Assembly (NCBI GenBank): GCA_963920765.1
Contig: OY987245.1
Location: 7,766,727-7,830,726, forward strand
Source of the DNA: Ulota crispa
Taxonomy: Eukaryota; Streptophyta; Bryopsida; Orthotrichales; Orthotrichaceae
DNA length: 64,000 nucleotides
Reading direction: 5' to 3'
The translations under genes were made by a program, and so were the position numbers. This document shows positions 24,060-36,908 of this stretch, in pieces (the first letter of the stretch is position 1; each line of letters starts with the position of its first letter). Under the pieces are notes generated by a model. It saw nothing but the letters and a program-made list of their open reading frames with translations. It had not been told where the DNA came from and searched no databases.

Positions 24060-24560
24060 GCGAGCTCTCTTCACGCTTGGCCTTATGCAATGAGCTTATA
24101 GTTGTGAAAGATTGAAACTAAGCTAACAGCGGCGAAATCCAGAAAAAGATTGAAGAACTAATTGAGAAAGGCGTCGATTCTCGAGCGAGCTCTCTTCACG
24201 CTTGGCCTGATGCACTGAGCTTACAACCGTAACAGCCGATAATTGATTTTCAAGTGACCTCTTCCTTGAAGAAACTAAAGCTCACAGGGGCGAAATCCAG
24301 AAAATGATTGAAGAACTAATTGAGGAAGGAGTCGATTCTCGAGCGAGCTCTCTTCACGCTTGGCCTGATGCACTGAGCTTACAATCGTAACAGACGATAA
24401 TTGATTTTGAAGTGACCTCTTTCTTAGCGAAACTAAAGCTCACAGCGGCAAAATCCAGAAAAAAGATTGAAGAGCTAATTAAGAAAGGCGCCGATTCTCG
24501 AGCGAGCTCTCTTCACGCTTGGCCTGATGCAATAAGCTTACAGTTGTGAAAGATTGAAGG
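24060..24560 (+). repeat. Tandem repeat, ~159-bp unit, 3.5 copies
   Basis: GCGAGCTCTCTTCACGCTTG recurs at 24060, 24185, 24343 and 24502, giving spacings of 125, 158 and 159 bp. The first unit lacks about 34 bp. Each full unit contains a stretch readable as GEIQKxIEELIEKGVDSRA, which resembles the segment before the reverse transcriptase core in Ty3-type elements. That likeness is weak. Confidence 0.8.
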
Positions 24561-25160
24561 AGCTAAATGAATAACGAAAATGACGACGATCACCAGATAT
24601 TATACATCAATGTAGCCATACGGTTACTTGTATTTTTTGCACTTTGGCTGTGGCAAGTTGTCAATCAACATTTTGTAATCTACAACGCGGCTGTACAATA
24701 CAATACGAAAAGTGAAGAAGTAAACTTAACACGCTAAAGGAGAATAGCCGTTATGTTCGGATTCCACGCGCCATAGCCGGACAGAAAATCAGAAAATCAT
24801 TCCAGAAAAACAGCGACTGCAGAAGCACCGCCCGTTCCGCTGTGACGTTGTCTGAGTGCATCCGTGCTGACTCCTCTGCAGGTTTGCTGCAGAAAGTAAA
24901 ACCGCAACAGCAACATCTGCAGTTGTCAATAAAGTGGTCGAGATGCTACGAAACACGAGGCCATGGCCACATGGCCCACTTCATCTCTCCCAAAAGGGTT
25001 GCTGAAGAGTTGAAGCTTCTCTTTTCATCCATGAAGTGGATGATTTTGTGGTTCTATGATGGATGTTAGTGCATCCCGCGAGACGTCTTAGTTAGGGCAT
25101 CTCCGTACTGGGACGAAAAGTTCGTCGGCAGCAACAGTCCGGGAAGTTCTGGAAGTTGTA
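24561..25160. other. Unannotated spacer
   Basis: No gene is supported. A single GGGCATCTCC end of a PIF-like MITE occurs near 25096. Confidence 0.3.
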
Positions 25161-25484
25161 AGGTAGTGTGCTCATAAACCGTCCATGTAAGGGCTGAAAC
25201 TGAATTTTGGGAGTTGAAACTTCTTAAAGCATTTTTCAGTAAGTTTTCCTTGAAAGACAAGAAGAATTGACGTTTAATTTAAGTTATTTCATATTTTTTG
25301 GAGTTTTGTGGAATTAGTTGTGAATTTTTGAAGTGGAAAGGCCATAGGTTTCTAAAACCATCCACCTCCTCAAATGTATATTCCTTTTACATTTGAAAAC
25401 CTATGAAAAAAAGCATGTACAACAAGGGTACATTTGAGAAGGTGGGCAGTTTTAATGCCTGGATGGTTTATGAGCAGACTACCT
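25161..25484. mobile_element. AGGTAG-type MITE, 324 bp
   Basis: TA at 25159-25160 and 25485-25486. The left end AGGTAGTGTGCTCATAAACC is matched by the inverse of TGAGCAGACTACCT on the right. The arms share sequence with the compound element in the SET-2 intron (AGGGCTGAAACTGAATTTTG). Confidence 0.8.
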
Positions 25485-25496
25485 TAGTTTAAGTTA

Positions 25497-25893
25497 GAGC
25501 ATCTCCACTCTTCCTCTCCAAACTGAGGAATATCAAGCCCGGGCTTGCTTGGCCTTGAGATTGAGGTCCACTCAGCACTCGCTAAACGGAATAATTTCCC
25601 AGGCCCCACCATGCACTTCCTCAAAGATTCCAAAGTCCAATGCATCTTGTAAATCTCACGCACTCAATTGTCGTGCGCAATACTCTATAAGAGACAAGCA
25701 ACACAGTGCTGTAGATGAAAAAATTTGCACAAATACCAGCACTTGACACTTGCAGTCCCACTCATTGCACTTAGCGTGCTTATTTTGAGAACAAGGGTGG
25801 AGGCCTTGACTGCAACAGCTCCCTTCCATATTTTTGAGGCACATTAAGAGCTCCTTAGCATGCTTTGTTTGGAGTACAAGAGTGGAGATGCTC
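25497..25893. mobile_element. PIF/Harbinger-like MITE, 397 bp
   Basis: Ends GAGCATCTCCACTC and GAGTGGAGATGCTC are perfectly inverse and are flanked by TTA on both sides (25494-25496 and 25894-25896). This fits the 3-bp TWA duplication of PIF/Harbinger elements. Confidence 0.8.
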
Positions 25894-26132
25894 TTAGTTG
25901 ACAAGTTGACAAGAGTCGGCAATTGTTTACATTCATTTGGTGTGAGTTCATTTTTTTTCTCAGTATAAATTTGTAGTTTTTATTTAACATTTGGCTAATT
26001 GCCAAGTTTTTGAATTTCTCCTTATCATATTTTCGAAAAGTGATGTGTATGATTGGATTTTTTTTCTTTCCTAAGTGATATTTTCAAAGGGGTTCATGTG
26101 TGATTTAGGGTTTCATAATTTAATGTTCTCAA

Positions 26133-27051
26133 CCCCGAAAGGACCATTGTCCCTTCAGGGGACAAATGGGATTTCGGGCATGTACCTATGGCTCAACTGC
26201 TTTGCGTGATTTTTTGAAACTTTTATTGAAAGTGAGGAATTCAAAGATTTACATGGGAATGTAATTTTTTCTTCATTCTGACATTTATTGAAGAAGTTAT
26301 GCATGAAAATCTAGAAAATGCTGCTCCTCGGGCAGCCAAAAACTTCTTTAAAAATTTCATTTTTTTCAAATACAAATTTGAAATTGGTTCTTTAGACTAA
26401 TATGGATGTGGGGAGCTTTGAATCATTCAATTACAATACATGAGATGAAAGTTATGAGGAGTTTATTTTGCGGGCAATTCTAGATTCTCTACTCTAAAAT
26501 AAACTTTGAAGTCCTTTATTTTAATCAATTTTCATTATTTTGGAAAAAAAACAAAATCAAAGGATGTAGATTGTTTATCACAACATTATAACCGTTGGAA
26601 TTTGCATTTTTCATTTTAATAATAAAAATCTTAACAATTTAGTGTTTTGACTCATTCTCTACTTCTTTTAACTTACTATTTTTTCCCATGTGTTGTATAG
26701 TTCCAATTGATTTGAAAATTCTCCCACACATACCTAACTTGGTCTCCTATATGGGAAAAAAAAACCTCAACTTTGTGTAGAGTAGTTTTTTTGCTCTAAG
26801 AGTGGTCAAAGCCTTCTGAAATTTCTGGGCAATAGCAAAAAATACTCTTTCCACAATTTAGATGTAAATATCTCACTCATTTTTCAGTAGATTGAGCTAA
26901 TTTTTTTACCACATGTACCTTTTGTAGTCTATTTTAAGATTTTACAATTGGATTCTCATAATAAACATTTTTCTTACCATTGTACTTGCTTCCCCAAAAG
27001 TGGTAGGTTTCTGTGTTTTCCACAAAAAAAAATGGCTTGGTCCTTTAGGGG
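26133..27051 (+). mobile_element. TTAA-type element, 919 bp
   Basis: Left end CCCCGAAAGGACCATTGTCC after a decayed TTAA (TCAA); right end GGTCCTTTAGGGG before TTAA (27052-27055). It is highly similar to 46570-47496. No transposase. Confidence 0.65.
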
Positions 27052-27429
27052 TTAAGAGGAGTTGAATTTGGCCAAGAACCCAACTTTTCAAGGCTAAGGA
27101 TGTTGCCTTTGGAAAATGTATGAATCCAAAAGAGAGTCTATGCATTTTTCAAAGGCTAGTTGGTACAACAAAATAACACTTGTAATTCAATTCAAGTCAA
27201 TGTTTTGAGAATCAAGTAAACCAAACAAACATGAAGGATTAATTAGACTAAGGTCAATTAAGAAAATCAAGTAATTTCACTAGTAGAAAACTCTTTCCAA
27301 AACAACAGAAAACCAACAGTTTCTTGTTGATTTGGGCACTTGCCCACGCTAATTGACTAATTTAACGGAATTTTGTAAACAACTAAATACGTTCTATTGA
27401 TTTGGATACCATTATCTAAATCAACAAAA

Positions 27430-28260
27430 AATTTGGAATCTTTTGAAGATCTTTTGGGAAATTTTTGTGAATCTTTAAGAATCTTCAAGAATCTTTTGAG
27501 AATCATGGAGAATCTTTTCAGGATTTTTAAGAATATTTAAGAATCTTTTTGAGATTTTAGAATCTTTGAGAATCTTTTAGGAATCTTCATGAATCTTTGG
27601 AAATCTTTTGGAATCTTTTCAAGTTTTTTTTGGAATCTTTGAGAATGTTTGAGAACAATTGAGAATCTTTGAGAATCTTTGAAAATCTTTTAGGAATCCT
27701 TGAGAATCTTTTGAAATCTTTGGAAATCTTTTCAAGTTTTTTTGGAATCTTTGAGAATGTTTGAGAAAAATTAAGAATCTTTGAGAATCTTTGAGAATCT
27801 TTGAGAATCTTTCTGGAATTTTCAAGAATCTTTGAAAATCTTTGGAAATCTTTTCAAGTTTTTTTGGAATCTTTAAGAATGTTTGAGAACAATTGAGAAT
27901 CTTTTTGGAATCTTTGAGAATCTTTTGGAATCTTTTCAAGTTTTTTTGGAATCTTTGAGAATATTTGAGAACAATTGAGAATCTTTGAGAATCTTTTTGG
28001 AATCTTCAAGAATCTTTGGAAATCTTTGAGAATCTTTGAGAATCTTTTAGGAATCTTTGAGAATCATTTGGAATCTTTGAGAATGTTTTCAAATATTTTG
28101 GAATCTTTGAGAATGTTTGAGAACAATTGAGAATCTTTGAGAATCTTTGGAAATCTTTTGAGAATCTTTTTTGAACTTCAAAAAATCTTTGAAAATCTCT
28201 AAGAATTTTCAAGATCCTTTTTGGAATCTTTGAGAATCTTTTTAAAATCTTTATGAAATT
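27430..28260 (-). repeat. Subterminal GAATCTTTGA repeat array
   Basis: Dozens of degenerate GAATCTTTGAGAATCTTTTGG-like units occur, the inverse of the array in CACTA element 1 but about three times longer. Confidence 0.8.
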
Positions 28261-29104
28261 TGTTAAAGTACTTCAAAATACTTATAGAAATAGAATCTCT
28301 TAGACTGAATTAGAGTCCTTTAGGAATCTTTTTGTAATTCATCAAAATACTTTCAAAAAAACTATCACAATAGTTTAGGTTTGTTTTTGAAATCTTTCTA
28401 AAATCTTTTTGGACCTCATTAAATTTTTTTGAAGTTTTAAAAAATAAAAGAGGTTTTCAAAAAAAAAAAAATCTTTTAGAAGTTTGAGTGTACATTGACT
28501 AGTTTTATTTTCTTTACTTTTCACAATTTGGTAAGATTTAAAATTAGCAGCCTTTAAAGTCAAGTAAAAACATGACCATAATAACAAAAAACTCAACAGC
28601 TTTTTGTTGATCTAGATACTTTTGGACACAACTTCACTAATTCAACAAAATTTTATATAAAAAGTACAACATTTTGTTGAATTAAATACCAAAATTTCTT
28701 TACAGACAAATATAAAAGATGCTCTTCAATTCTTTGAAGAAATCATATATGTCCCTGAAGGATTAAAAGTACCAAGAATATCTTTGTGTTACATGATAAC
28801 CAAGTGTATAGGTTAATGCAAATTCTTACAAGAAACCAAAGGTGATTTTTACATTTCAAATAATACAAAGATATATTTAACATTTCAAAATAGAAGAGTT
28901 ATTTTATTAATTTTCCAAAATAATAGGAGTATAATTGATATTCCTACAAAAAATAAGGACTATTTTTTATGTTTCACATATTTTTGGCGTAAACTTGATA
29001 TTTTGAAAGACTTAAAGGGTATTTTTAGTATTTTTCCTTCTATTACTAACCAAATGAATTAAAAAAAACAATCTTATAAAATATTTTTATAAGTTTTAAA
29101 AGAT

Positions 29105-29513
29105 GGGAATTGATATGTGTACCACACCCTTCCAATTACTATACCACACCACAAGGTAAATTTTAGATTTCTACCATCAAAAAGCTGAATTTGAAAATTT
29201 TGAATTCAGATTTGGACTTAGAGACCATGGTGTTGTCTAGAACCATAAAAATAGTTGCAATTCAACAACATCCAATGAAAAAGTTTAGTTAGGGAGAAAA
29301 TTGTTAATTTTACTTTCGTTTGTAAAAAAAGGTAAGCTTTTTCATTGGGTGTTGTTGAATTGCAACTTTTTTTATGGTCCTAGACAATACCATGGTCTCT
29401 AAGTCCAAATAATTCAAAATTCTCAAACTCAAATTTTTGATGGTAAAAATCTAAAATTTACCCCAAGGGTGTGGTACAGTAGTTCAAAGGGTGTGGTTCA
29501 CATATTAATGCCC
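29105..29513. mobile_element. Foldback MITE nested in CACTA element 2
   Basis: Left GGGAATTGATATGTGTACC and right inverse GGGCATTAATATGTGAACC close a 409-bp palindrome. It is the same family as 20759-21171, inserted after the CACTA element. Confidence 0.7.
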
Positions 29514-30389
29514 TTAAAAAATATTCAAAACTATTCAAAAGTCAATAGAATTTTGATTTTATAATTGCAAGGTTTTAATTCCGTAACTTTTCACGACTTC
29601 ATGTTATTTGAAGCTATTGAACTATGGAGGCTATTTTAACAAAATAAGGTTCTTTTTACAAAAAAACTAGCCTTGAATAATAATTATTAATGAATCCAAC
29701 CTTTGCCTGCAACAATCCTTATGAGATTTGTGAATTCCAAAAAAAATTTATCAACAAAATCAAAAAGATGGAAATAAACAATTTATTTAAAATTTCTAAA
29801 CACCTTCTTTGATTTTAGTTCATAACTTTTGATAAAAATATTGAAATCCTAAAAAAGTTGTTGGAGGTGAAAGTAAAATACGTTTACCAACTTTTCTTAG
29901 TTTTAAGTTTTTGGAAAAAAAATCCTTTAATGGGCGGAAATAGCGTCCAAAGTCTACTGGATTATTAAAGACATGAACATTTAATGTACAAATAGAATCA
30001 AGATACCAATGTATGCATGTGCATTTGCACATTCTCTAGTGGTTTTGAGAATGTGCTAAAGTTGTGGAGTGTGAGAGGAGAGGTGGAGGGTTCAAACTCC
30101 ACTACCAGCAGCTGTCTAGGGGTTTGGGCAGCTGCCCGTCCCTTAAAAAGTTCACATTTTTGTAAAATAAAAACAAATTCTATGAAAAAAAAATTTTAAA
30201 AATGAAAAGAAATAGAATTGAACAACATAAAATACATAATAAAAATCAACAACAAATTAACAGAAAACTGTAAATAATCAACAGAAAATCAACAAAAAAG
30301 TACCCAAATCAACTTGACCTAATTCACAGAAAAAATTAACAGTTTTTGGTTGAAATTCTGTTGATTTTGTGCTAAATTTTCTACTAGTG

Positions 30390-31051
30390 TTTGAAGGGTT
30401 AACATTTGAAAATTGATAATTGCTTTCATTTTTTCACAAAGGTATGGCGTAATCAATGATATGATCAAAGTGTTCATCTAACCCTTCTAAAGAGGTACAT
30501 AGCATGGCATTGAAAATTTGCACTCCAACTTTACAATAGTACAATTGTGCTTTTGCAAGTAAAATTCCTCGTAAAATTCAAGAACAATAAAAAGGAGAAA
30601 ATCAACTTTGGGCTTCTCTCACTTAGTTGCTACTTTGTGCCATCTCAAGCTCTAGTTTGATTTCAGTTACTTCACTAATTTATTTATTTTTACAAACTTT
30701 CCATCTCCTTGGCTTAAACCCCAAAAAAGAAAACATTAACAATAAATATTCTAAGTAATTGTGGAAATTTTGCGCCATTATTCCAAGATTTTTTTGTCCT
30801 TTGTCAGTTTCTTGGTTTCTCATTTTTGGGATTGGTACTTCATCCAAAAAAGTTAATGCTACCTAGAAATCTTAAATTTTTTTTGGCTAGGTTGTAACTA
30901 AACCTCAGTTTTCCTCATACAGTGGGAAGTAGCAACAATGTTGTTGTTGTATTGTTGCTGTTGGAATACAAGCTAGGCCTTTTATTTATCAAAGTACATC
31001 TTGCAAGTGGACTGTATAACTTATGTTAGCCTCAAACGTCCCATGCACACA
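30390..31051. other. Unannotated AT-rich DNA
   Basis: Nothing recognised. Confidence 0.3.
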
Positions 31052-31356
31052 CATAACATTTAGTAGCCTGAAGAGAGGCTATCTTTCCCTCTCTTCAAGT
31101 ATCATCCACGTACTTCACCCTTACAATTTATTTTTAATTTTTTTTTGACATGGCTGGCCCTCACATTGACGTATGTGCATTAAATTGAGCCTCTCTTTCA
31201 TAAATTGTCTGACAAATTCAGCCAAGTGTCCCCATAGCTAGAGATGGGTGTGGAATATTCCACACTATTTCATCTAGTGGGTGAAATGGTATGGAATATT
31301 CTACACCATTTCATATGGAGGGAGGGCAACGTCTAGTAGTGCTACTGAATGTTATG
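31052..31356. mobile_element. CATAACATT-type MITE, 305 bp
   Basis: Ends CATAACATTTAGTAGC and GCTACTGAATGTTATG are inverse. A second copy sits inside the SET-2 intron at 55671-55959. The interiors share GAGAGGCT, TTTCCCTCTCTTCAAGTATC and GCCAAGTGTCCCCATAGCTA. Confidence 0.7.
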
Positions 31357-32406
31357 CAATAGATACATTGTTGTATAATTGGCATTTACTATCATTAAGA
31401 AAATTTAAGTATGGACCTCAAATAGCTCACTAGGATTGCATTGATCTATATCACAACTTCTTTGTTAACCCTTTAGGGCTGCTTGCTTTCCAAGCTAGTC
31501 GTTCTTTTGGAGAAACTAATTGCTTCAGGCTTTTTAGCAATTAAGTCAAATGTAAAAAGCACAATCCAACCATACCAATATAAACTGCGGTCTTGGAAGA
31601 TAAGCACATAACTTTTTTGGACTTATCTATGTGTGACATGTGCTACATCGGTTAAGTGAAAGGTGGTGCATTGGATTGAGTTTGGATTGTATAAGTTGAA
31701 TGAATGGCTTCTACAAGCAACTACGGTAGAATTAGAATTTGAAAATGTGCACTTTTCTTCTATGTGATATGTTGAAGGGCTTGAATTTAGGATTTTGGGA
31801 AAAAGTTGTACCATTTGCTGTATTTGATGAAAGAAAGGCATAGGTGGGTATGGTATAGAAATTGTGGAAAAGGTCATGAAATTTTGATCATTTTTAGAAA
31901 AATGAGATTTGCATGGTTAGAAAATCCAACCAGACAAGTTATTTGCATAGTATTGATCTACGACCATGTGTTCTTTCAAAAGAATTGTGACAATATATAA
32001 GTAATTTTGACCGTGCAACACTAAAAGGACTGAAAAGCTCAAGTAGGGGGTACAAAGCCAAAGATTGGGTTGGCTATTGTCATGGCATTATTTACTTGGT
32101 CCCTAAAGATATTAGGTGAAGTCATCCTCTCGTTGCTATTTCAATGAGTGATTTGTACTAAACACTCAAATTTTCCGATACCCCTTCTGATGAATCACTT
32201 TCTTTACAACAAGATGTAATTCCAAAATTTGATCAAACAAGTGAGCATGAAAATAGACTTCATTCCTTGCATGTTTATAATTGGCCAACCCATGATCCAA
32301 AACTGGTAACATAGCCTATATTTCATTTCAAAACCTAAGAAGGCAGTTTTTGCCTCCTTTGGCCCTAAAGGATTAATCTCAAATGTAATAGAGGTGTGAA
32401 TTCATT

Positions 32407-32443
<37 letters not shown>

Positions 32444-33017
32444 ATTTTGTATTGACCATAGCTGCACGCTTTGATGTTTAAGGGTTAACTACCTTTTCCT
32501 TTCTCTCTACCTTTTAAAATTTTGAAGACATGGTGGATGAAAAACACCAAATGTTTAACACTTTATAATAGAGAACATTGAACCTATGGCATTAATAGAA
32601 ATTTTGGAATATTGCGTGAGAGACAGACAACTCACGCTTTATAATATACTTAGATAGCAAGTTCTCCCTAATTTCCCAAACATTGGACACGTCGCCTTCA
32701 TCTCAGATTTGGATGAGAAGTTTGAATAGAAATTAGTAAGAGAAAACGCAAGTGGCCGGGGTGCGGCATGGGTCTTTCAATGATTTTTGTCTAGATATCC
32801 CAGTCGTGATCAAATCTATGTGGGGTCGTGTGAACGGAAATTTCATGTGCTAGTGAAGCGTTGCAGCCTTTCAGACCTTTGATAGATTTTATTATTTCAT
32901 AGCTTGGTCCTCGTGCTCGAACTGCAAGCCAACACGCTTCCCCTTAGTAAAAGGCACTCAACAAACGAAAAACCAATAAATAAAACAAAAAAACACTGTA
33001 ACTCCCAAGGTACATTC
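31357..33017. other. Unannotated DNA with poly-A tract
   Basis: No supported gene. A homopolymer of about 33 A lies at 32407-32439. Confidence 0.3.
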
Positions 33018-33466
33018 CAGGGTTTTTTTTTTTGTTTTCCCACCGATGCTTGTTTGGCATTTTTTAAAAATGGTTTGTAGCTTGCTGGCTTCGTCCCTAT
33101 TTTGGTTGGAGTTGAAGGTGGCCCCAATGTATGGATTTTTGGAGCATCATGGGATTTTTTTTGTAGGTAAAAAATATTCATTGGTCATTTCTTGAAAATA
33201 TCCAAATAACCATTGCCATTACTTAAGTGTTATATTGAATTGGATTAGGCAAGACTTCAAAAAAAATTAAAATGCTCAAATAGTTTTAAAATGATAGCAT
33301 CAAATTTCAATTTGATAAGGATTTTATGAAAGCCGAGGTTGCAATGCGATTTTCATTATTGCAATCTCACATTTTTTGAAATTTTTTTCCCCCTTTTTTT
33401 CTTGTAGGCTTGAAGCTAGCCTCTTTTTTTGAGGCAATTGGGCCTTAAATTGCCCAAAAAAAAACA
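33018..33466 (+). repeat. Dispersed repeat R, copy 2
   Basis: Similar to 6610-7035 in the same orientation, including TATTTTGGTTGGAGTTGAAG and the closing CTTAAATTGCCC motif. Confidence 0.55.
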
Positions 33467-33571
33467 CTAGTACAATCATACCAAGGACAATAAATACACG
33501 AGGTGTGAAAGATAACTTTGTTAGTTTTAGAGGAGTCTAAAATATGACTCTCATGAGCATAATATATTGAA

Positions 33572-33893
33572 GGGAAAATTTCATGGATATCCCTTAAGTT
33601 TGCAATATTTACATAGACAACTCTACTTTTTCGGAAATTACACAAATATCCTTGGATAAAAAAGTTTAGACATTTTATGTGTTATGCTTGTACTCCCTTC
33701 ATGACCAATGTTGAAGAAGGGAATGTAATGAAACAAAAAAGAACAACACGCGTGTAAAGGCAGAAGGGAAGTGACATGCCCAACAAAACAAATGTCTGAA
33801 AATTTTGGTCCAAGGGTATTTGTGTAATTTCTGAAAAAGCATGGGTATTTTTGAAAATATTGCAAACTTCAAGGGTACCCATGAAATTTTCCC
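33572..33893. mobile_element. GGGAAAAT-type MITE, 322 bp
   Basis: Long inverse arms: left GGGAAAATTTCATGGATATC, right inverse GGGAAAATTTCATGGGTACC, continuing through AAGTTTGCAATATTT. A second copy of equal length sits in the first intron of SET gene 1 (52741-53062). Confidence 0.8.
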
Positions 33894-34546
33894 TTGAGTT
33901 TTTAAGCCTTAAACAACATACACAACTTCAAAGGTGTGGTATCTACAAAATATTTTCTTGTGCAAGAGAAGAACTTAGAATTCAATTCACACTACGTCCC
34001 AAGTCCCACATCCCAATTCAATGTGTTTTGTTTACACAACAGTACTTTATGAAAGCTTTGATGCCAAAGAAGGTGGAGTTTCACTCCAAAATTGGATTGA
34101 CCATTTTACTAAACTCAACTTTCAACCCACATCCCATAAATATTTTTGTACAAAATAATAATGGCTTTCCTTAGTACTTGCTTTGCACTTAATAACCCAA
34201 TGGAGGTAAGATCTTGTGTTGAGGGGGACTTTCAAAGATGGACTGCAAGGCATATTGCAAACTGCCCCTTAGTTGTGGTAGCATTGACAAAGGTTTTTCA
34301 ATTGAGCTCAATACAAGTTATACATTACACTTATTTGCAATATCAATTTTTTCTTGTGTGCTTGCAATGTATGTGTAAGAGGTTTGAAATAATCATTCGA
34401 TTCTTGCCCAAGTTTTGAATTGATTTCCTACGTGGTTATTTTTGTACTATGATTGATCATCCATCCATGCTTAGCACCTATACTTATTGCTTAATCTTTT
34501 TGCAAGCAATGCTTGAGGCTACCCCCCAGACCTAATCGTTGTTTAA
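33894..34546. other. Unannotated DNA
   Basis: No supported gene. Overlapping open frames at 33851-34418 have AT-rich, non-conserved content. Confidence 0.3.
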
Positions 34547-35193
34547 CCCCTAAATGCTCAAGGCACCCAATTTGGGTGTTTGCAAAACTTTGAAGATAAA
34601 TAAAATCTTACCAAATCACTATTTTTAGTATTTTCTTTTGAACACAAGTTTGTTTTGAAGTTTAATTTCAGTATCAAAAATCTGATTTTGAAAATGAATG
34701 TTCATGATTTTTCTTTTCAAGTTTTTGTACAAGGGTGTCCACTGCAATCTTGAGTTTTCTAGTGTTGAAAAATCTTGAAAATGAGCCTCAAATACACTAG
34801 AGCTTGGAGAAAAATCCACATTAGAAATCCATTTAAAAAAAGTACAGGAGTAGATTTTGAAAGCCGTAAATTGGTTGAGGTTAAACATGTAATGACCTTA
34901 AACCTTGTATTTTTTTAATGACCAACTTTTTTAGATTTGACATGTGAAATGAGGATTAGAAAACTTCAAGTTGCTTTTGTAGTTTTAAAACCCTCATGTT
35001 CAAACATTATAATCTTTCTAACTATAAGTGATATTGTTGTGTTTTCTTTTTCCATGTAATCTCTAACATGTCAAGTTCAAATTTGTACGGCTACAATTGA
35101 GAAAAACTTGATTATACTTATAAAAAGGTTGACTGATTGTTCATTTTCTTGAAAATACCAAGAAATTCAGAAAGGCCTTGGGCATTAAGGGGT
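34547..35193. mobile_element. TTAA-type element, 647 bp
   Basis: TTAA at 34543-34546 and 35194-35197 flank CCCCTAAATGCTCAAGGC and its inverse on the right, CCCCTTAATGCCCAAGGC. This 18-bp inverted repeat has only three mismatches. No coding capacity. Confidence 0.75.
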
Positions 35194-35197
35194 TAAG

Positions 35198-36032
35198 GGT
35201 TAGAACACCCTTAGGCTTTAGTTGTTGTTATAAAACTCTTTGCTTCCATTGTTTTCTTCGTCCTTTCAATTGCTCACTATGAGACCCCACTTGTGATAGA
35301 CTATTATTTTCAGAAACCAAAATAGAATTGGGTATTGTCTTAGATTAGTGTGTTTCTCTTTCATTTAGTTTGGGCAGAGTAGAAAAACAGTATTTGCTAG
35401 AGTGACAGAGCTATATATGTCCATGGACATGAATTTCATATGTAAAGTATAGATGAAAACTCATCTCTTTTTCAAGAATAGTCCACAATCATCCAAAAAG
35501 AGTGATATTATCTCAACTTTGTGGAGCATTTCAGCTGTTTCATCCACTAAAAAAGAAAGAATACATTCTCAAATATTATTTCAAAATAATTATTAAAGTA
35601 AAACTGTTTCTTGCAACAACCCTTGACCATACGCTTGCCTTTCAATTTTGTACAATGCACTTTTTATTAAACAAGGTTTGTCCAATTATAAAATGAGCAT
35701 TGTTAGATAATGTGAAGAATAAAGACAAAGTCAAACTATGTGTCGAAGGATGTCCACAACACCACAAACAAATCAACATTCACAAATTCGGAGTAGAGTT
35801 GGGACAAATGAATCCATTCTTTACTCATTTTATGGATGAACGTGCACATGTCATTGATTTGATCCAATGTCTCCTGGCCTGCTTGCATTGCATGGTTGGG
35901 TGTAAGTTACGTCGCTCTACCTCCGGAAAAACGAAATTTCAAAACTGCAAGGACCAGAAGGCTGAAATTGGACTTTTTTCTAACTAAGCAATATAAAATG
36001 GGTCATGTGGAGACTTTGCTTTCAATTTATTA
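35198..36032. other. Unannotated DNA
   Basis: No supported gene. The frame at 35700-35987 (MLDNVKNKDKVKLCVEG...) has no recognisable family. Confidence 0.3.
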
Positions 36033-36385
36033 CTCCCTCCGTTCCAAAATGATCTTCTTGTTGACCTTTATTTAGTGTTCCAAATGATCTTGTTGGAGGA
36101 GGAAGGGAGCTAGCAACACTTGCACATAGTCCAAAAGTATGTGCATGTTAACCAATCCCATGCCATCAAATGAGCGGCCATTGGTGCTCTTCAAAAATGC
36201 CCCAAATTTTCAATTTTCAAGCACTTTGAAATCACACCTTGAAAACTAATTTGAAACTCAAAATTTCAAAACAATAAGAGGACATCAAACTTTATTCATA
36301 GGTCATAACATTTGAAAAATGGTTAATTTCAAGTTTAATATATAACATTTTGTGTAACAAGAAGATCATTTTGGGATGGAGGGAG
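36033..36385. mobile_element. Stowaway MITE, 353 bp
   Basis: Ends CTCCCTCCGTTCCAAAATGA and its inverse TTTTGGGATGGAGGGAG, with TA on both sides. This is the classical plant Stowaway (Tc1/mariner) terminus. Confidence 0.88.
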
Positions 36386-36446
36386 TATCTATTTAAGGCA
36401 TTGTCAAGCAGACATTCAAATGCTCATTGTGAGGAGTTAGGTTTAA

Positions 36447-36687
36447 CCCCTGAGCGCCCTAGGACCTCAAAATGGGGCGCTCAAAAATGAAAAAGTTCTT
36501 GTTTGACTTGTTATAATCTTTCTATTGGTATGGTCAAACCATTTATCCTTTTCCTTATATTTTGGAGCTTGTCTCACCTACCATTCAATACGGTTAGATT
36601 TTGTGGATCTTGTTTATGATAACAATTTGGTTGGATTGAGTGTGAGTGGGTCTAGATTTTGGTGAATATGAGCTAAACGCTCAGGGG
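36447..36687. mobile_element. TTAA-type MITE, 241 bp
   Basis: CCCCTGAGCGCCCTAG on the left and the inverse CCCCTGAGCGTTTAGC on the right. TTAA precedes it; the right flank is TGCA. The same element, also 241 bp, is at 59460-59700 with TTAA intact on both sides. Confidence 0.75.
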
Positions 36688-36908
36688 TGCATTAGTGTCC
36701 CCATAACCGTCACTTTTAAAATTTAGGAATTTTTTTAAAAGTAAATAGATGTAATTACAAGGATGTACAACACGTGAACATGAAACCTTAGTGTTGGTTA
36801 TGGGTACAATGGCAGTTTGCTCTTTAAAATTCACAACTTATTCTCACAGTATCCAAATAATACATTCAAAAATGTTCAAAATCCTTAAGCTTATGGGTGT
36901 TCCTACCT
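36688..36908. mobile_element. AGGTAG-type MITE, right part (copy A4)
   Basis: Interior CCATAACCGTCACTTTT and the right end TTATGGGTGTTCCTACCT before TA match copies A1 and A2. The left end was lost where the TTAA-type MITE is inserted. Confidence 0.65.

Larger units (their letters stand above)
27278..30389 (-). mobile_element. Non-autonomous CACTA element 2
   Basis: Begins CACTAGTAGAAAA and ends TTTTCTACTAGTG, with a perfect TTT duplication on both sides. It is 3.1 kb and carries a GAATCTTTGAGAATC array near its left end and a foldback MITE nested at 29105-29513. It is related to element 1 in inverse orientation through the array and the segment at 28760-28900. No transposase. Minus-strand frames rich in Lys, Phe and Ser (27619-28212) are only translations of the array. 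Confidence 0.88.

Noticed and set aside
24060..24560. CRISPR-like array
   Set aside because: The units are 159 bp and near-identical throughout, with no repeat-spacer pattern, and the DNA is eukaryotic.
27619..28212. Long minus-strand frames rich in Lys, Phe, Ser and Asp
   Set aside because: They are translations of the GAATCTTTGA repeat array of CACTA element 2.
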